Assembly (NCBI GenBank): GCA_000320545.1
Contig: ADNK01003163.1
Location: forward strand, 29,810 to 93,809
Length of the DNA stretch: 64,000 bases
Reading direction: 5' to 3'
DNA from: Bigelowiella natans CCMP2755
Taxonomy: Eukaryota; Cercozoa; Chlorarachniophyceae
Shown here: piece after piece, positions 27,805 to 38,091 of the stretch
Layout: each line of letters starts with the position of its first letter
How positions within the stretch are numbered: position 1 is the stretch's first letter
Made by a program: the position numbers and the translations under genes
Notes under the pieces: model-generated
Database searches by the model: none
What the model was told of the DNA's origin: nothing
The model's input: the letters and a program-made list of their open reading frames with translations, nothing else

Positions 27805-29639
27805 CCAGACTTGTTTGGTTTTCTGTAATCGTTATCATCATCAATCATCATCTTGAGTTATCATACATATAAGTTTATGTTAATGATAACCACTGTCTAG
27901 GTAAATAAGGTTCAATATTGTTCTTTTCCCAGTTTTTCCTTTGCTCTCTTTGCCATCAGTTTCAAGGCATCCATTGACTACAAAATATTAATAATAATAA
28001 TAATAAATCATGTTAGGTAACTCTTCTTGGGGGAGGGTTCAACGACGGTACAAACGAGGAAAAGGTTAGTAGCTTAAATAAAATACAACGATAATAATAA
28101 TATGATCAACATGCAATGGAACATATCAGTTGCTGTCTTCCAGTAGTTAGTCATTACTACTCAAGATATCTTAATCAGTATTATCATCATCATCATCATC
28201 ATCATCATTGTGCGTGTGTGTGTGTTTACGTACATACAACGTATAATACCATTCGAGAGGTAGACCATAACATCGACCGTTTGTTCTTTTGCATCATCTT
28301 CATCCTGATCAAGCATTTTTTGACAACATATATCAATGATAAGCTATATAATTGTTGTAGGGCAACAACAACAACAACAACAACAACGGTGTAGTTTCAT
28401 CGATGTTTGGTTTCCTCAAACGCGCAATAGTTGGTTCGTCGAGTATTAAAGAAGAAAAAGAAGAAAAGGTGGTGGTGTTTCTCTATCTTCTTCTCTCTCC
28501 CTTTTCTCCTCTTCTCATCCATCTACAAATTTACTGCGTGCAACCTTCATCATATTGATAGTGCAATAAGTCACCTAGCAAGGATTGTCTTTCTTACTGC
28601 TGTGTTCATATTCCCCCTTCCTCAAACTAGGGTGCTGCTGCAGAAAAGGGAAAATATGGAGATGATGATGTTTTTACCGCCGCTCAAGTTTCCAGGAAGT
28701 ATAGCAGCAACAGCGACAACAACAACAACGAGGCACCGTCTATGGGTGTGAGTTTTCTTGGAATACGAGGCTGCGAGCTATCTAGAATTGATTCTATCAG
28801 CTCTACTACTACTACTGCTGCTGCTGCTGATAATGATCAAGATAATAAGAAAGAAAAGGGGAAATACGATAAGGGAGAGGAGGTTCAATCAGACGAAAAA
28901 AGAGGCGCCAATAACGATGATAATCGTGGAGAGGAGGCCAAGATGATGAAGTCTTACATTGGACCTTCAGTGGTGAAAAAGGTTAAAGTTAATCCATCCA
29001 TCCATCATTTGTGTGACATTCAGCATCACCATCATCATTACCAGGATGATGGATGATGAACCGATCTATTACTATTAGTACCAATACTACCGCAACTATT
29101 TTTTAGGTAAATGGCGGAAGTGTGATGATCGATTTGAAAGAGAAGATCCCTCAAAATGTGACAAAATGTGCAAATGACAAAGTCGAAAAGGCAAAGAAGC
29201 AAGAAAGCCTTATAGCTTCATCACGGTAGGATATGACGAGAGGAGGAGATGTTACATGCTGTTGCTGCCTGCTATTTATTGATAGCGTATCTGCGTATGT
29301 TCCTTACTAGCAGCAGCAGCAAGAGCAGTTTGCAAATTATGTATGATTATCTTCGATGGACAAGGAAGAAGGGCCCTTGTTGCTTCTTGCTCTTGTCTAC
29401 ATCTTACCGCCCCCACTTTATTTTATCGTCATCAGAGATATGGAAAGACAGTTGAGCGACTATCACTACTTTCATAACAAGTGCGGCATGGATATGTTGG
29501 CTACTGCCAAAGAATATTATGAGGAGGGCTCAAAGCCAAAGATTATCGATCGCTTGTTCGCCGTAGCGCATGTTCTTTTCAGAGCTGGAAAGTACCGCAA
29601 GAAGGAGACAGTAGGGTGGAAGAATGCTGCTGCAGGTAG

Positions 29640-29675
<36 letters not shown>

Positions 29676-30585
29676 AGAGGAAATTATTGCCACTAGATGC
29701 GATGATTAGTACACACTTCCTTATGGGTTTTTCCCAACTCGTAGTACAAGGTAGTAACCATGTGCTGTTTATGCATGTTGTGTGTGTGTGTTTGCTTGTT
29801 TGGTAGATTTTATGACTGAAGATATAATAAGCTACATTCACTTGTTGAGTTCCTACCTCAATGAGGAAGAAGAAGACAACGATAAAAGGAAGAAGAAGAA
29901 GGAGGAGGAGGAGGAGGATACCGTAGATGGCGATGATGTGAAATCGATGCACAAAAAGGAAAGGAAGGAAGCGTTAACCGTGTCCCCCCTTAAGGTGCTG
30001 CTCACGCTTTTCCTCTCTCTCTCTATGATATATATAGAAATGTATGCATTAGGTAGTCATCATGAGTCGTCGTTGTGAACTACAAAGACTTGAAAATAAC
30101 ACACGATGATAATAGTCATCATGAGTCGTCGTTGTGAACTACATACAAAGACTTGAAAATAACGCACGATGATGATAATAATACGACGTTAGGTGAAACA
30201 CTCTGCTCTGAGTCCTTCAAGATGTCGATGCGTTTTCGGTTTATGGGCAATGCTTTGCGAGAATCCCAAGAGGAAAGGAAGGTATTTACCAGAGATCCAA
30301 TGTCTCCTTGTCACAATAGGAAAGGCTGGAGAGTTTATAAGAAATGCACTCACGCTGTCCGGTAATGCTCCAGGCGTCAGGTACACTACGAGAGAGAATG
30401 AGTAGATGCGTGTGCGTGTATAAAATATCATAGAGATCTTCCTTCTTATCATCATTCTTCAAGAAACTGTGATGAACGTTCTTCATCTACCGAATACCTG
30501 GATTTATACACATATAAGTACATATATTATACTACTAAGTGGGAATATGAATGGGGGCCATCATAATATCATTGAGTAGTAGTAA

Positions 30586-30624
<39 letters not shown>

Positions 30625-31351
30625 GTATTATTTTGGGTTGTTTTAACGCTGCTACATGTTGAAGCATTACTTGAACAGCATACACACATAGTAGTAGTAG
30701 TAGTAGTAGTGATGGTGGTATGCACGTTCATGACTCCTCTCCTTGCACATTAAAACACAGACGTTATTACTCTGTTGTTGTTGCCTCTATTATTTGTTTT
30801 ATTTCTCCACATGTCTCATATGGAAGAGCGACAGGACTTCCATAGTTTCCTTTTCTCCTCTTCAACTCTCAACTGCTATTTACTACTCTTCTTGCATTCT
30901 AATAATTGTTTTCTTGCTCAGATTTGCCGCACTGGAGGCCCTTTGTGCACTTGCTTCTAGCAATCAAGAGACATCGCCCATCCTAGCGACTCTCCTAGTT
31001 CCACACGTAATAAAGTGCCTAAGGAGTACACAAGATCAAACCATCGCTTACGAAGGACTGCGAGCGCTCCATGCTCTGCTTGAGGCATGGCCACAAATCA
31101 TCTATATGATGGAGAAAAATGTGGAGAAGAAGAAGGGATTTGAGAAAAGCGCAGCAGACAAAGAAGGAGAAGAAGAGGGATGGACACCCAGTGAGTTGTC
31201 CTCCGTGACTGACAGCCTTAATGCAAGGTTTTCGTTCGATGTTGACGTTGTTTCGCTATGCATGCGCATGCGAGCTGTCATTCAAGCCATCACAGCTGCT
31301 GAAGTTGTTGATGAGAATACAGATGCTTCCACACAGATCATCTTTGAGTAG
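21017..31351 (+). CDS. Large beta-propeller (NHL-like) and ARM/HEAT-repeat protein
   Basis: More than 15 exons lie on one strand: 21017-21245, 21560-22296, about 22640-22921, 23711-23831, 23933-24028, 24123-24312, 24515-24691, 25024-25442, about 25763-25833, 26089-26219, 26576-26682, 27107-27171, 27612-27714, 28017-28064, about 28631-28980, 29107-29229, 29437 onward, 29806 onward, about 30193-30380 and 30923-31351. Propeller blades read DEHYIYVSDYGNCRLQIFNR, DEQYIYLSGYNRNDLVIHDK and NHMFIAEMGRNRLQVRD. The middle (ETRSAWLRNQENNGIYG) is unrecognised. The end is an alpha-solenoid: LWAMLCENPKRKGRY and FAALEALCALASSNQE fit ARM repeats. It ends TAG at 31349-31351. Its layout (propeller, then solenoid) parallels the preceding propeller gene, suggesting tandem duplication. 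Splits into more than one gene cannot be excluded. Coding runs of Q, A and E/K occur. Confidence 0.6.
30050..30175. repeat. Tandem duplication of about 63 bp
   Basis: The segment from AGTCATCATGAGTCGTCGTT to GACTTGAAAATAAC occurs twice in a row with a 4-bp difference (ATAC added). It lies in an intron. Confidence 0.85.
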
Positions 31352-31690
31352 TAAAAGTGCAGGTGATAATGATTATTACCAGCGACGAGGTATATGCATA
31401 ATTTTGAATTTCCAAGAATCCGTATCATTACAGGTTAAAGAATGTGCTTGAACGATAGGTATGCTTGTCTGGCATTTCTATAGTGAGAGAAGAAGAATGT
31501 GTTCTATCATTTTTCTCGCGATGAAAACTAGACACATCTCGCCATCTGCAATGTAGAACTTAGGCTAATAATTTTGTACAAATAATGACGATGCATCCTC
31601 GTATAGTTTTCTAATAATAACATTAGTATCTGCTGGGAAGTGTGATTCGTACCACTCGATCTCATCAGCCTCCTGCATGCGATGATGTGT

Positions 31691-31726
<36 letters not shown>

Positions 31727-32336
31727 CACACATGCGTGTGGAGCACGCCTCTCATGCACATGGTACATGCCTGATATCGCCTAACCTGATGACGTCACTT
31801 GCGAGCAAATTTCCTTAGTTTGCAATTGCATCCATGCTGTGTGTATGCGAAGCAGCGCAAGCCATAGATTTCTATAGTGGACACAGCAATTCCATGTATG
31901 TATTACGTGGTGTCTATCATTTCTTAGCTGTGCAATGATGCAGGGGCGTAGTTGCGTCATGGACTGTTAATATATTTGACTCGCGATTTTTGATGGAGCG
32001 CCACTAGCGTCGCACGGTCGTGGCGGCACTGTCGCACATGCACACGTCAGATTGCACTTCCAGCTGCAGATGCAGCTAGTGTATCGCTAGATCGTGAAAC
32101 GAGTTTGCTTGCAGATCTGCATCTTTAGATCTCTAATCTTTTCTGCGCTGACGACTGCTGAAGCTCGACTACAAACTACGTGTCGCATGTATGCGTACAC
32201 CGCACCCACATTCTAACCATCATCCCAACTTTGTCATGAGGTGCACATACAAGCAGGCCTGTAAGCTTGTAATTGTACATGTTTCACCGTGTCGACAGTC
32301 TGCCCGCCTGTGTGTCATCTATCAACTAGCAGTACG
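31352..32336. other. Gene-free stretch left of the retrotransposon
   Basis: It contains a TG repeat (about 31696-31722) and otherwise plain, microsatellite-poor sequence with CATGCA-like words. I see no exon. Bases 32332-32336 (GTACG) are the left target-site duplication. Confidence 0.55.
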
Positions 32337-32752
32337 TTTTAGCGGGCTTGCGGTAGCTGCTTAGCTTTTGTGCGCGGGACTGTGCTGATGTCACTGAGTG
32401 TCAACACGCGGTCCTGTGTGCGTTTGAATTGTGTTGATGACTTGTGACTTGCGCTGCATGCATGTGCGCATTGGGTTCCGGCGCATTCGCGAAGATTCTC
32501 GAATCTTCCAGAATTCTCTCGAATTCTCTGGAAGATTCTCGAAGCTTCCGGAATGCTCTCGAAGATTCTGGAAGATTCTCGAATCTTCCGGAATGTTCTC
32601 GAAGCTTCTGGAAGATTCTCGAAGCTTCTCGAAGATTCCCGAAGTTCTGAGAACTTCCATGCGCATGTGCGCAGCGCAGCGTGCAGCACGAGTGGACGTG
32701 CGCATGCTGCGACAGCTCCTTGATCGTGGGTGGCGCGGCCAGACCGCTGACA
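32337..32752 (-). repeat. 3' LTR of the copia element
   Basis: This matches 38092-38507 at an offset of 5755 bp. The flanks diverge exactly at both ends. It contains the heat-shock-element-like array at 32486-32645. Confidence 0.95.
32486..32645. promoter_or_regulatory. Heat-shock-element-like array in the 3' LTR
   Basis: Thirty-two consecutive pentamers alternate TTCnn and GAAnn with no phase slip over 160 bp. Only three TTC positions are changed (to CTC). Heat shock factor recognises inverted nGAAn pentamers, usually three to six in a row. Confidence 0.75.
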
Positions 32753-33811
32753 CGCCCCCATGGACGTGGTGACCACGATCAGAGTGCTGATGTGCACGTG
32801 CCATTTCTGCCATGGTGACAGAACTTTTGCACGGTGCTGCACATGGACGCCATTCCCAAAGGTTTCGGAGTCCGAATGGTTGGCAAAATTTTGCCGACCA
32901 AACATCGCACCACCAGACGCCTGAAACTCTGTGCAGAGGCACAAAATTCCCAGGCTTGCAACTGGGCAAGGTGCCATGGGCATGGTGCACTCCGAAATCG
33001 GCAGGAAAAATTCTTGCCTGACTGGGCAAGGTGCCACCATTTCGGTACGAACTGGGACTTGTCCAAAAAATTAATTTTTTAAACGACACCAGTGTGCTTC
33101 CAGAAAAAATTCTGGAATCCCTCACGTGCTTCCAGAAAACATTCTGGAACATTCTGGAACATTCTGGAACACCGATCTGGTTTCCCATAGTCAGGTCCCC
33201 AAATTTAGGAACTTCGATCGACCGTGCTTTTAACTCTTCACCTTGCCCCACCTCTTGTGATGAGGCGAGCTACGTACACGTCCACGTCCCCCAATGGAGC
33301 TCTTCCCTGAGAGACGAAATTGCGGGCTGGGCTCCAAATACTGTTGGCTGGCTGGGTTGCAGCCATGCCAGATCGAGAAGGAATGCCGAAGAGAATACAG
33401 TCTGCCTTCGTGGGTCTGAAGGCATCATACTCTGGTCATAGCGACATTGTTCTTCCACACCTCCACACAGGGAAGGCAGTTTTTTTCTGTCTTATTTATT
33501 TTTAATTTCGTAGGTATCTCGTAGTATATAGCCTTATATCTTGTTCTTGTTTTGTAGGTATCCTGTCTTTGTTCCACATTCGCCCCCATGATTGTGCAGT
33601 GTCTGGAAGACAGACACTGTGCAATTATATAATCCATAGCGTAATTTACATTCGCCCCCATCGGAGCTGTGCACATAGCTGTGCATATAGTCCATAGTAA
33701 GATACGCAAGGAAAGGTACACACATATAAAGATGTGTGCCATTAAAACCTTGCAGCCTATATGTTCATATGTTGTAGGTTTCTAGATGGACGTGGGGCTT
33801 TTATAGGGCGT
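32753..33811 (-). other. Noncoding 3' internal region of the copia element
   Basis: About 1.06 kb lies between the pol stop and the 3' LTR. In element sense it ends ATGGGGGCG just before the LTR, a short candidate polypurine tract. A second TTC/GAA run lies here: TTCTGGAACA three times at 33142-33171, with related TTCCAGAA words just before it. No ORF is convincing. Confidence 0.7.
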
Positions 33812-36532
33812 CTAAGCGGACGTGGGGCCGACAAGGCGAGGGAGCTTGTAAGGTAGAGCCTTTGTTGTTATTTTTCTTTTTCTGGTGCCTTGTAGCATGA
33901 TGGTTAGTTTTTCTCTGTATGATATAGGGAACAAGAAATCACAGTGTTTCTTGTTGCTAGGTCCTGGTAGAGCCTTGGTAAGTATATCAGCGGGATTGTC
34001 CTCCCCAGGTATTTTGTTTATGCAGATCTGCTTGGTTTGATAGTTATCACGAACATTGTGATATTCTATCCTTATGTTCTTGCCTTTCTGTGTGAATCCA
34101 GGCTTGGCTGCAATGGAGATAGCTGCTTGAGAGTCACAATACACAGGTACAGGGTTCGGTATTTTCATTTTTAACTCCTGTAGTAACTGAGTGACATACA
34201 CTAACTCTCTGCATATATCTGATAATGCTATGTACTCAGCCTCGCCACTGGACATAGCAACGACCTTTTGCTTGTTGCTCTTCCAGACAACAGGTGCGTT
34301 GCTTAGCGATATGAAATATCCTGAATATGATTTACCCGTTTTCTTGCAGGTCTTCCAGGAAGCATCGACGTAGGCTTTAAGCTCAGGTTTGGACGCTGCT
34401 TTAAAGGTAATTCTTTTGTCCTTTGTGTTGACCAGATATTGTAGTAAGCGCACTGCAGCGATGTAGTGTATAGTTCTAGGATCTTGACTGTAGGAAGCTA
34501 GACGAGATAGAGTGTAGCAGATGTCTGGCCTAGTAGCCACCGCTGCATACATTGCTGCTCCTATGATGGATCTGTATGCCTTCTGATCTACTTTTTCATG
34601 TTCCACGTATTCGTCTAACTTTGATCCTGTTATCATTGGTGTTTTTGCTCTTTTCGTAGGCGTGATATCATACTTCTGGGCGAGTCTGGTGAGGTAATCT
34701 TCCTGCGATATCCAATAGTTTCCCTCATTGTCGCTACCAACTCTTATGCCCAGTGTTTTCTTTAGCTCGCCTTCATCGCGAAACTCAAACTTGTCGCCTA
34801 TTCGCTTCATGACAAAGTCCAGGTCTTTCTTATCTTGATATGCTATGCATATGTCATCCACGAAACATGACAATATGATGATTCTTCCTTGTCTGTGCAT
34901 TATCATTAGGCAAGGATCGGAGTAAAGCTGGACGAAGCCAATGGCGTTGAGATGCTCGAGCAAGGTAAGGCTGAATATTGCACTTGCTTGTGTCAGCCCA
35001 TAAATGCTTTTATTTACCAGTAGGGCTAGTGGAAGGCCACTGTTGTATAGCCGGATTTCATCAGGTGTCTTCGGCTTCCACCCTTTAGGTATTTCCATGT
35101 ATACTTTACAGTCCATCTTTCCAGTTAGGAAAGCTGTAAGTATATCTATCCCGTGTAGTTTTAGCTTGAGGATAGATGCTATGGCTAACATTATCCGAAA
35201 ACTATTTAGGGACAACGTCGGGGAATAAGAGAAGAAGGAGTCTTCTCCCGGGATCTGCGTGAACCCTCGCGCGACCAGCCTTGACTTATACCGAATGGTA
35301 TAGTCTACATTTATTTTCTTCTTGAATACCCATTTAGATGTAACGAAATTTGTATCCTTAGGTCGCACTACCAGCGTAAACGTTCCAAGTTTTCGAAGCT
35401 GGTGCAGTTCCTCTTCCGTAGAAGGTATCCAATGCTTCTTATCATCTCCTGTGATTGCATCGTCATACGTCTTAGGAAGGTCCTCGATCTCATGTACTGA
35501 TGGAGCTTTTATATTCATCAGGCGGTCGTAATAGCTACCAAGTATTCCGTAACGAATACCAGGTACTCCCCTATTTTCTCTATTCGACCTTCGAGGCTTA
35601 CTTTTTGCTTTTGTTTCAGGCCCACCATCCTCTGGCAACTCGTCAGTTGCACTGGATGGTTCGGGGGCGTCCGCGTCGGCAGGACCTTCTGGATAAAGGT
35701 ACGCCAAAGCCGAATCACTAACTTTGTTTCTCTTCAGCGAAGGAAACTTAAACACTGTGTGGTACCATTTAGTTACACGGACTCTTTTAATTTTCAGCGT
35801 CTTCGTGGCGACGAGAAAAGTACCAAATCTATCGTCATATCCCAACATACGTACGTATTCACCTCTAGCACCCATACCACCTGCAGGTCGGAGTTCCTTG
35901 TCAATGTGGTTTACTCCGATGCATCCCCAGGTAGTTAGATTCTTTAGATTTGGTTGCTCATGGTGCAGTAGTTCTTTAGGCGTTTTTCTACCAGGTGTGC
36001 TGCGATGTGAGGTGACGTTGTGGAGATATGCTGCAGTCTGAGCTGCGTAGGACCAGTATCCGACCGGTAAGCGTGCATGTTCTAACATAGCTCTTGTTTT
36101 CGCCATGATAGTCTGTATGTGACGCTCGGACATTCCATTTTGCTCAGGTGTTCGGGCGGTGCTAGGAACCCATTTTATTCCTTCGGAGGTGAGCCAGCTA
36201 TGTAGCTTTGCGCTCATATATTCACCTCCACCATCCGATCTGAATTCGTCTATGCTTCCACAACCTGGAAGCTTTCTGATGTGCTTTATGAACTGTATGG
36301 TTTTCTGCGTAACTTCGCTTTTCTTTCTCAAGAGCTCCAAGGTAACCCACCTTGTTCCTTCATGTACGAATATTACGAAATACTTGTAACCATCCATGCT
36401 GTTAGGCATGGTCTTTACATCAGAGTGAATTCTATTCCACATCCGGTTTTTCTTGTGGATAACAGGTACACATTTTTGTTTCTTTTTGACAGCATCGTTC
36501 TCAATCTTTGCTTTATTCCGATGCTGTTTCAT
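33812..36532 (-). CDS. Copia pol: integrase, reverse transcriptase, RNase H
   Basis: This 906-codon ORF starts at an ATG inside the end of ORF1, one nucleotide ahead in frame (+1). The integrase core comes first: the acidic triad falls in HSDVK, RSDGGGEY and TPEQNGMSE. The reverse transcriptase follows (KSRLVARGFTQ, GIDILTAFL, SIYGLTQA) with the catalytic box FVDD. RNase H has AYVDASW, SSGEAEY and YCDSQAA, and ends ADILTKALPG. All catalytic acids are present and no internal stop occurs, so the ORF looks functional. In many copia elements gag and pol are one frame; here two frames overlap by about 20 nt, so pol needs +1 frameshifting or re-initiation. Confidence 0.95.
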   Translation of the reverse strand: MKQHRNKAKIENDAVKKKQKCVPVIHKKNRMWNRIHSDVKTMPNSMDGYKYFVIFVHEGTRWVTLELLRKKSEVTQKTIQFIKHIRKLPGCGSIDEFRSDGGGEYMSAKLHSWLTSEGIKWVPSTARTPEQNGMSERHIQTIMAKTRAMLEHARLPVGYWSYAAQTAAYLHNVTSHRSTPGRKTPKELLHHEQPNLKNLTTWGCIGVNHIDKELRPAGGMGARGEYVRMLGYDDRFGTFLVATKTLKIKRVRVTKWYHTVFKFPSLKRNKVSDSALAYLYPEGPADADAPEPSSATDELPEDGGPETKAKSKPRRSNRENRGVPGIRYGILGSYYDRLMNIKAPSVHEIEDLPKTYDDAITGDDKKHWIPSTEEELHQLRKLGTFTLVVRPKDTNFVTSKWVFKKKINVDYTIRYKSRLVARGFTQIPGEDSFFSYSPTLSLNSFRIMLAIASILKLKLHGIDILTAFLTGKMDCKVYMEIPKGWKPKTPDEIRLYNSGLPLALLVNKSIYGLTQASAIFSLTLLEHLNAIGFVQLYSDPCLMIMHRQGRIIILSCFVDDICIAYQDKKDLDFVMKRIGDKFEFRDEGELKKTLGIRVGSDNEGNYWISQEDYLTRLAQKYDITPTKRAKTPMITGSKLDEYVEHEKVDQKAYRSIIGAAMYAAVATRPDICYTLSRLASYSQDPRTIHYIAAVRLLQYLVNTKDKRITFKAASKPELKAYVDASWKTCKKTGKSYSGYFISLSNAPVVWKSNKQKVVAMSSGEAEYIALSDICRELVYVTQLLQELKMKIPNPVPVYCDSQAAISIAAKPGFTQKGKNIRIEYHNVRDNYQTKQICINKIPGEDNPADILTKALPGPSNKKHCDFLFPISYREKLTIMLQGTRKRKITTKALPYKLPRLVGPTSA

Positions 36533-37832
36533 CCTTTCTTGGGCTGACTAGTCTGTTTAGAGAGATCACATTGCCTGCAGCTTCTTCAGAGTACAAAGCT
36601 CCTTGTAGAACAATTTTGTGCATCTTTCCTTGCTTGTTTTTTGTAGTTAGTTTGACGTCGCCTGCATAATTCACAAAGAATCCTGTCCCATCTTTGCCAA
36701 CTTCTATGTATCGTGGTTGAATAGGTTTCAACTCGTTGAAGAAGTCGCGGTCGCAGAAGAAGTGGTTGTTGGCTCCGCTGTCGAGAAGGATCAAAGGCTT
36801 ATGGTTGTACTTCAGCGTTTGCAGGTAAGAATTGTCGCGTGCCATCTTATTAATGTAAGAGGGTCTTTGGGAAGGGGAGCCATGATCAATAAAAGAATAG
36901 TGTTTTCCTTTGTTCTGCTTGCCTTCATCTCTCATCTTGTTTCTGCATTCCTTTTCCCAATGTCCTTTCTTGCCACAGTAATGGCATTTTGTTCTTTTCT
37001 TTAAGTTCAAGAAATAGTCTTCTCTCTTTTGCTTCTTGGAATTGTCTTGATATGCTTCGCTGTTGTATCTGTTCTTTCCCTTTTTGAATTTCCTCTTGTA
37101 GGTCTTCAGCTGACCTGTAAGTTCGTTTAGCCTTTTCTCCAAGCCATCGTACATCTTCACGTATTTGTGTTCTGCACTGGTGTGTCCTGCATGTTTCTTT
37201 GAAGGTCTCTGCCCGTCATCTAATGATCGGGAGTTTATGTGGGAGCGGATCATGTCCACTGCAGAGTCGAAGGTAACATCTTTCTTGTTGTTGATGACTG
37301 TAACTATAGTCTCGTATTTTTCGCTAGGTACAAGTCCTCGAAGTAGAGTGGCAAGCGCTTGGTTGTCGGAGTACCCTTCGTGCTGTGCCCGAAGTCTTCT
37401 GATCGTCGAGTCAAGGTCAGAATGATACTTTGTGAAGTCTCCATTGTACTGACCCATGTTTATATCACTTAGTTTCGAATAAAGTTTCCTGACGGCTACA
37501 GGATTGGTAGGCTCGTACTTCTCCAGCAAGGCTGCTAAGGTAACTGCTACGTCTTTGGGTTTTCCTTCGAGTAGATCGAAGAATTTGTCAGGAAGGGTAG
37601 CAGTGAGGAAGAATCTTCCTCTCTTTCTTTTGTTTATCTTTTCTTGTGATCCTCTTCCTTCAGGTTTGGGATTGAGGATATCGAATTGCTCCGGGGATAG
37701 CTTGAGTACTTCTCGTCGGTGAGCGGGGTCGGTGCGTACATTGACTTCTGTCACCTTTCCTTCTATTTCTATGTTGACATTGAAGCATGATTCCAAATCC
37801 GCTGCTTCAAAGGCAGACATTAGCTTGTACAT
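36513..37832 (-). CDS. Copia gag with zinc knuckle and aspartic protease
   Basis: This is a 439-codon ORF. The N-terminal half is helical, as in copia capsid proteins. A CCHC zinc knuckle follows (CHYCGKKGHWEKEC), then the retropepsin active site LLDSGANNH and its downstream strands. The protease is thus encoded in ORF1. Upstream of the first ATG the same frame also encodes a conserved-looking gag start (LKYDGSNYKPYM) back to about 37872. It is cut off from an upstream ATG (37908) by a frame change at a run of seven A on the minus strand (37873-37879). That may be a real 1-nt indel, a sequencing error or a slippage site. The ORF stops TAA at 36513-36515. Confidence 0.9.
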   Translation of the reverse strand: MYKLMSAFEAADLESCFNVNIEIEGKVTEVNVRTDPAHRREVLKLSPEQFDILNPKPEGRGSQEKINKRKRGRFFLTATLPDKFFDLLEGKPKDVAVTLAALLEKYEPTNPVAVRKLYSKLSDINMGQYNGDFTKYHSDLDSTIRRLRAQHEGYSDNQALATLLRGLVPSEKYETIVTVINNKKDVTFDSAVDMIRSHINSRSLDDGQRPSKKHAGHTSAEHKYVKMYDGLEKRLNELTGQLKTYKRKFKKGKNRYNSEAYQDNSKKQKREDYFLNLKKRTKCHYCGKKGHWEKECRNKMRDEGKQNKGKHYSFIDHGSPSQRPSYINKMARDNSYLQTLKYNHKPLILLDSGANNHFFCDRDFFNELKPIQPRYIEVGKDGTGFFVNYAGDVKLTTKNKQGKMHKIVLQGALYSEEAAGNVISLNRLVSPRKDETASE

Positions 37833-38073
37833 GTAGGGCTTGTAGTTGCTACCATCGTACTTGAGGGTGAAGTTTTTTTAGTAGGGAGTCTATCTGCTTT
37901 TCTGACATGTTGTTTCGTTCCTATTTTCTTTGTTTTTCAGTGCTTTGGAGGCTTGACCGAAGATTGGCTGAGGGAATGCTGTTGTCGCTTTCAGTTCCTT
38001 CTTCTGGAAGGATGTAGCTGAAGGGGGGTGGGGGGTTGCTTGGTTCTTTTCTGAGTTGGTTCTCTAGCAAGTC

Positions 38074-38091
38074 CTCTTGAGGCTCATAACC
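38074..38091 (-). other. Primer-binding site resembling the anticodon arm of tRNA-Met
   Basis: In element sense the bases right after the 5' LTR are GGTTATGAGCCTCAAG. The complement reads as a tRNA anticodon stem-loop with CAU (GGCUCAUAACC). It does not match a tRNA 3' end. Drosophila copia and some relatives prime from a cleaved initiator tRNA-Met in this way. Confidence 0.75.

Noticed and set aside
32431-32772. Overlapping ORFs rich in S, R, E and F in both LTRs on both strands
   Set aside because: They are by-products of the TTC/GAA array, whose 5-nt period leaves several frames open. They are not genes.
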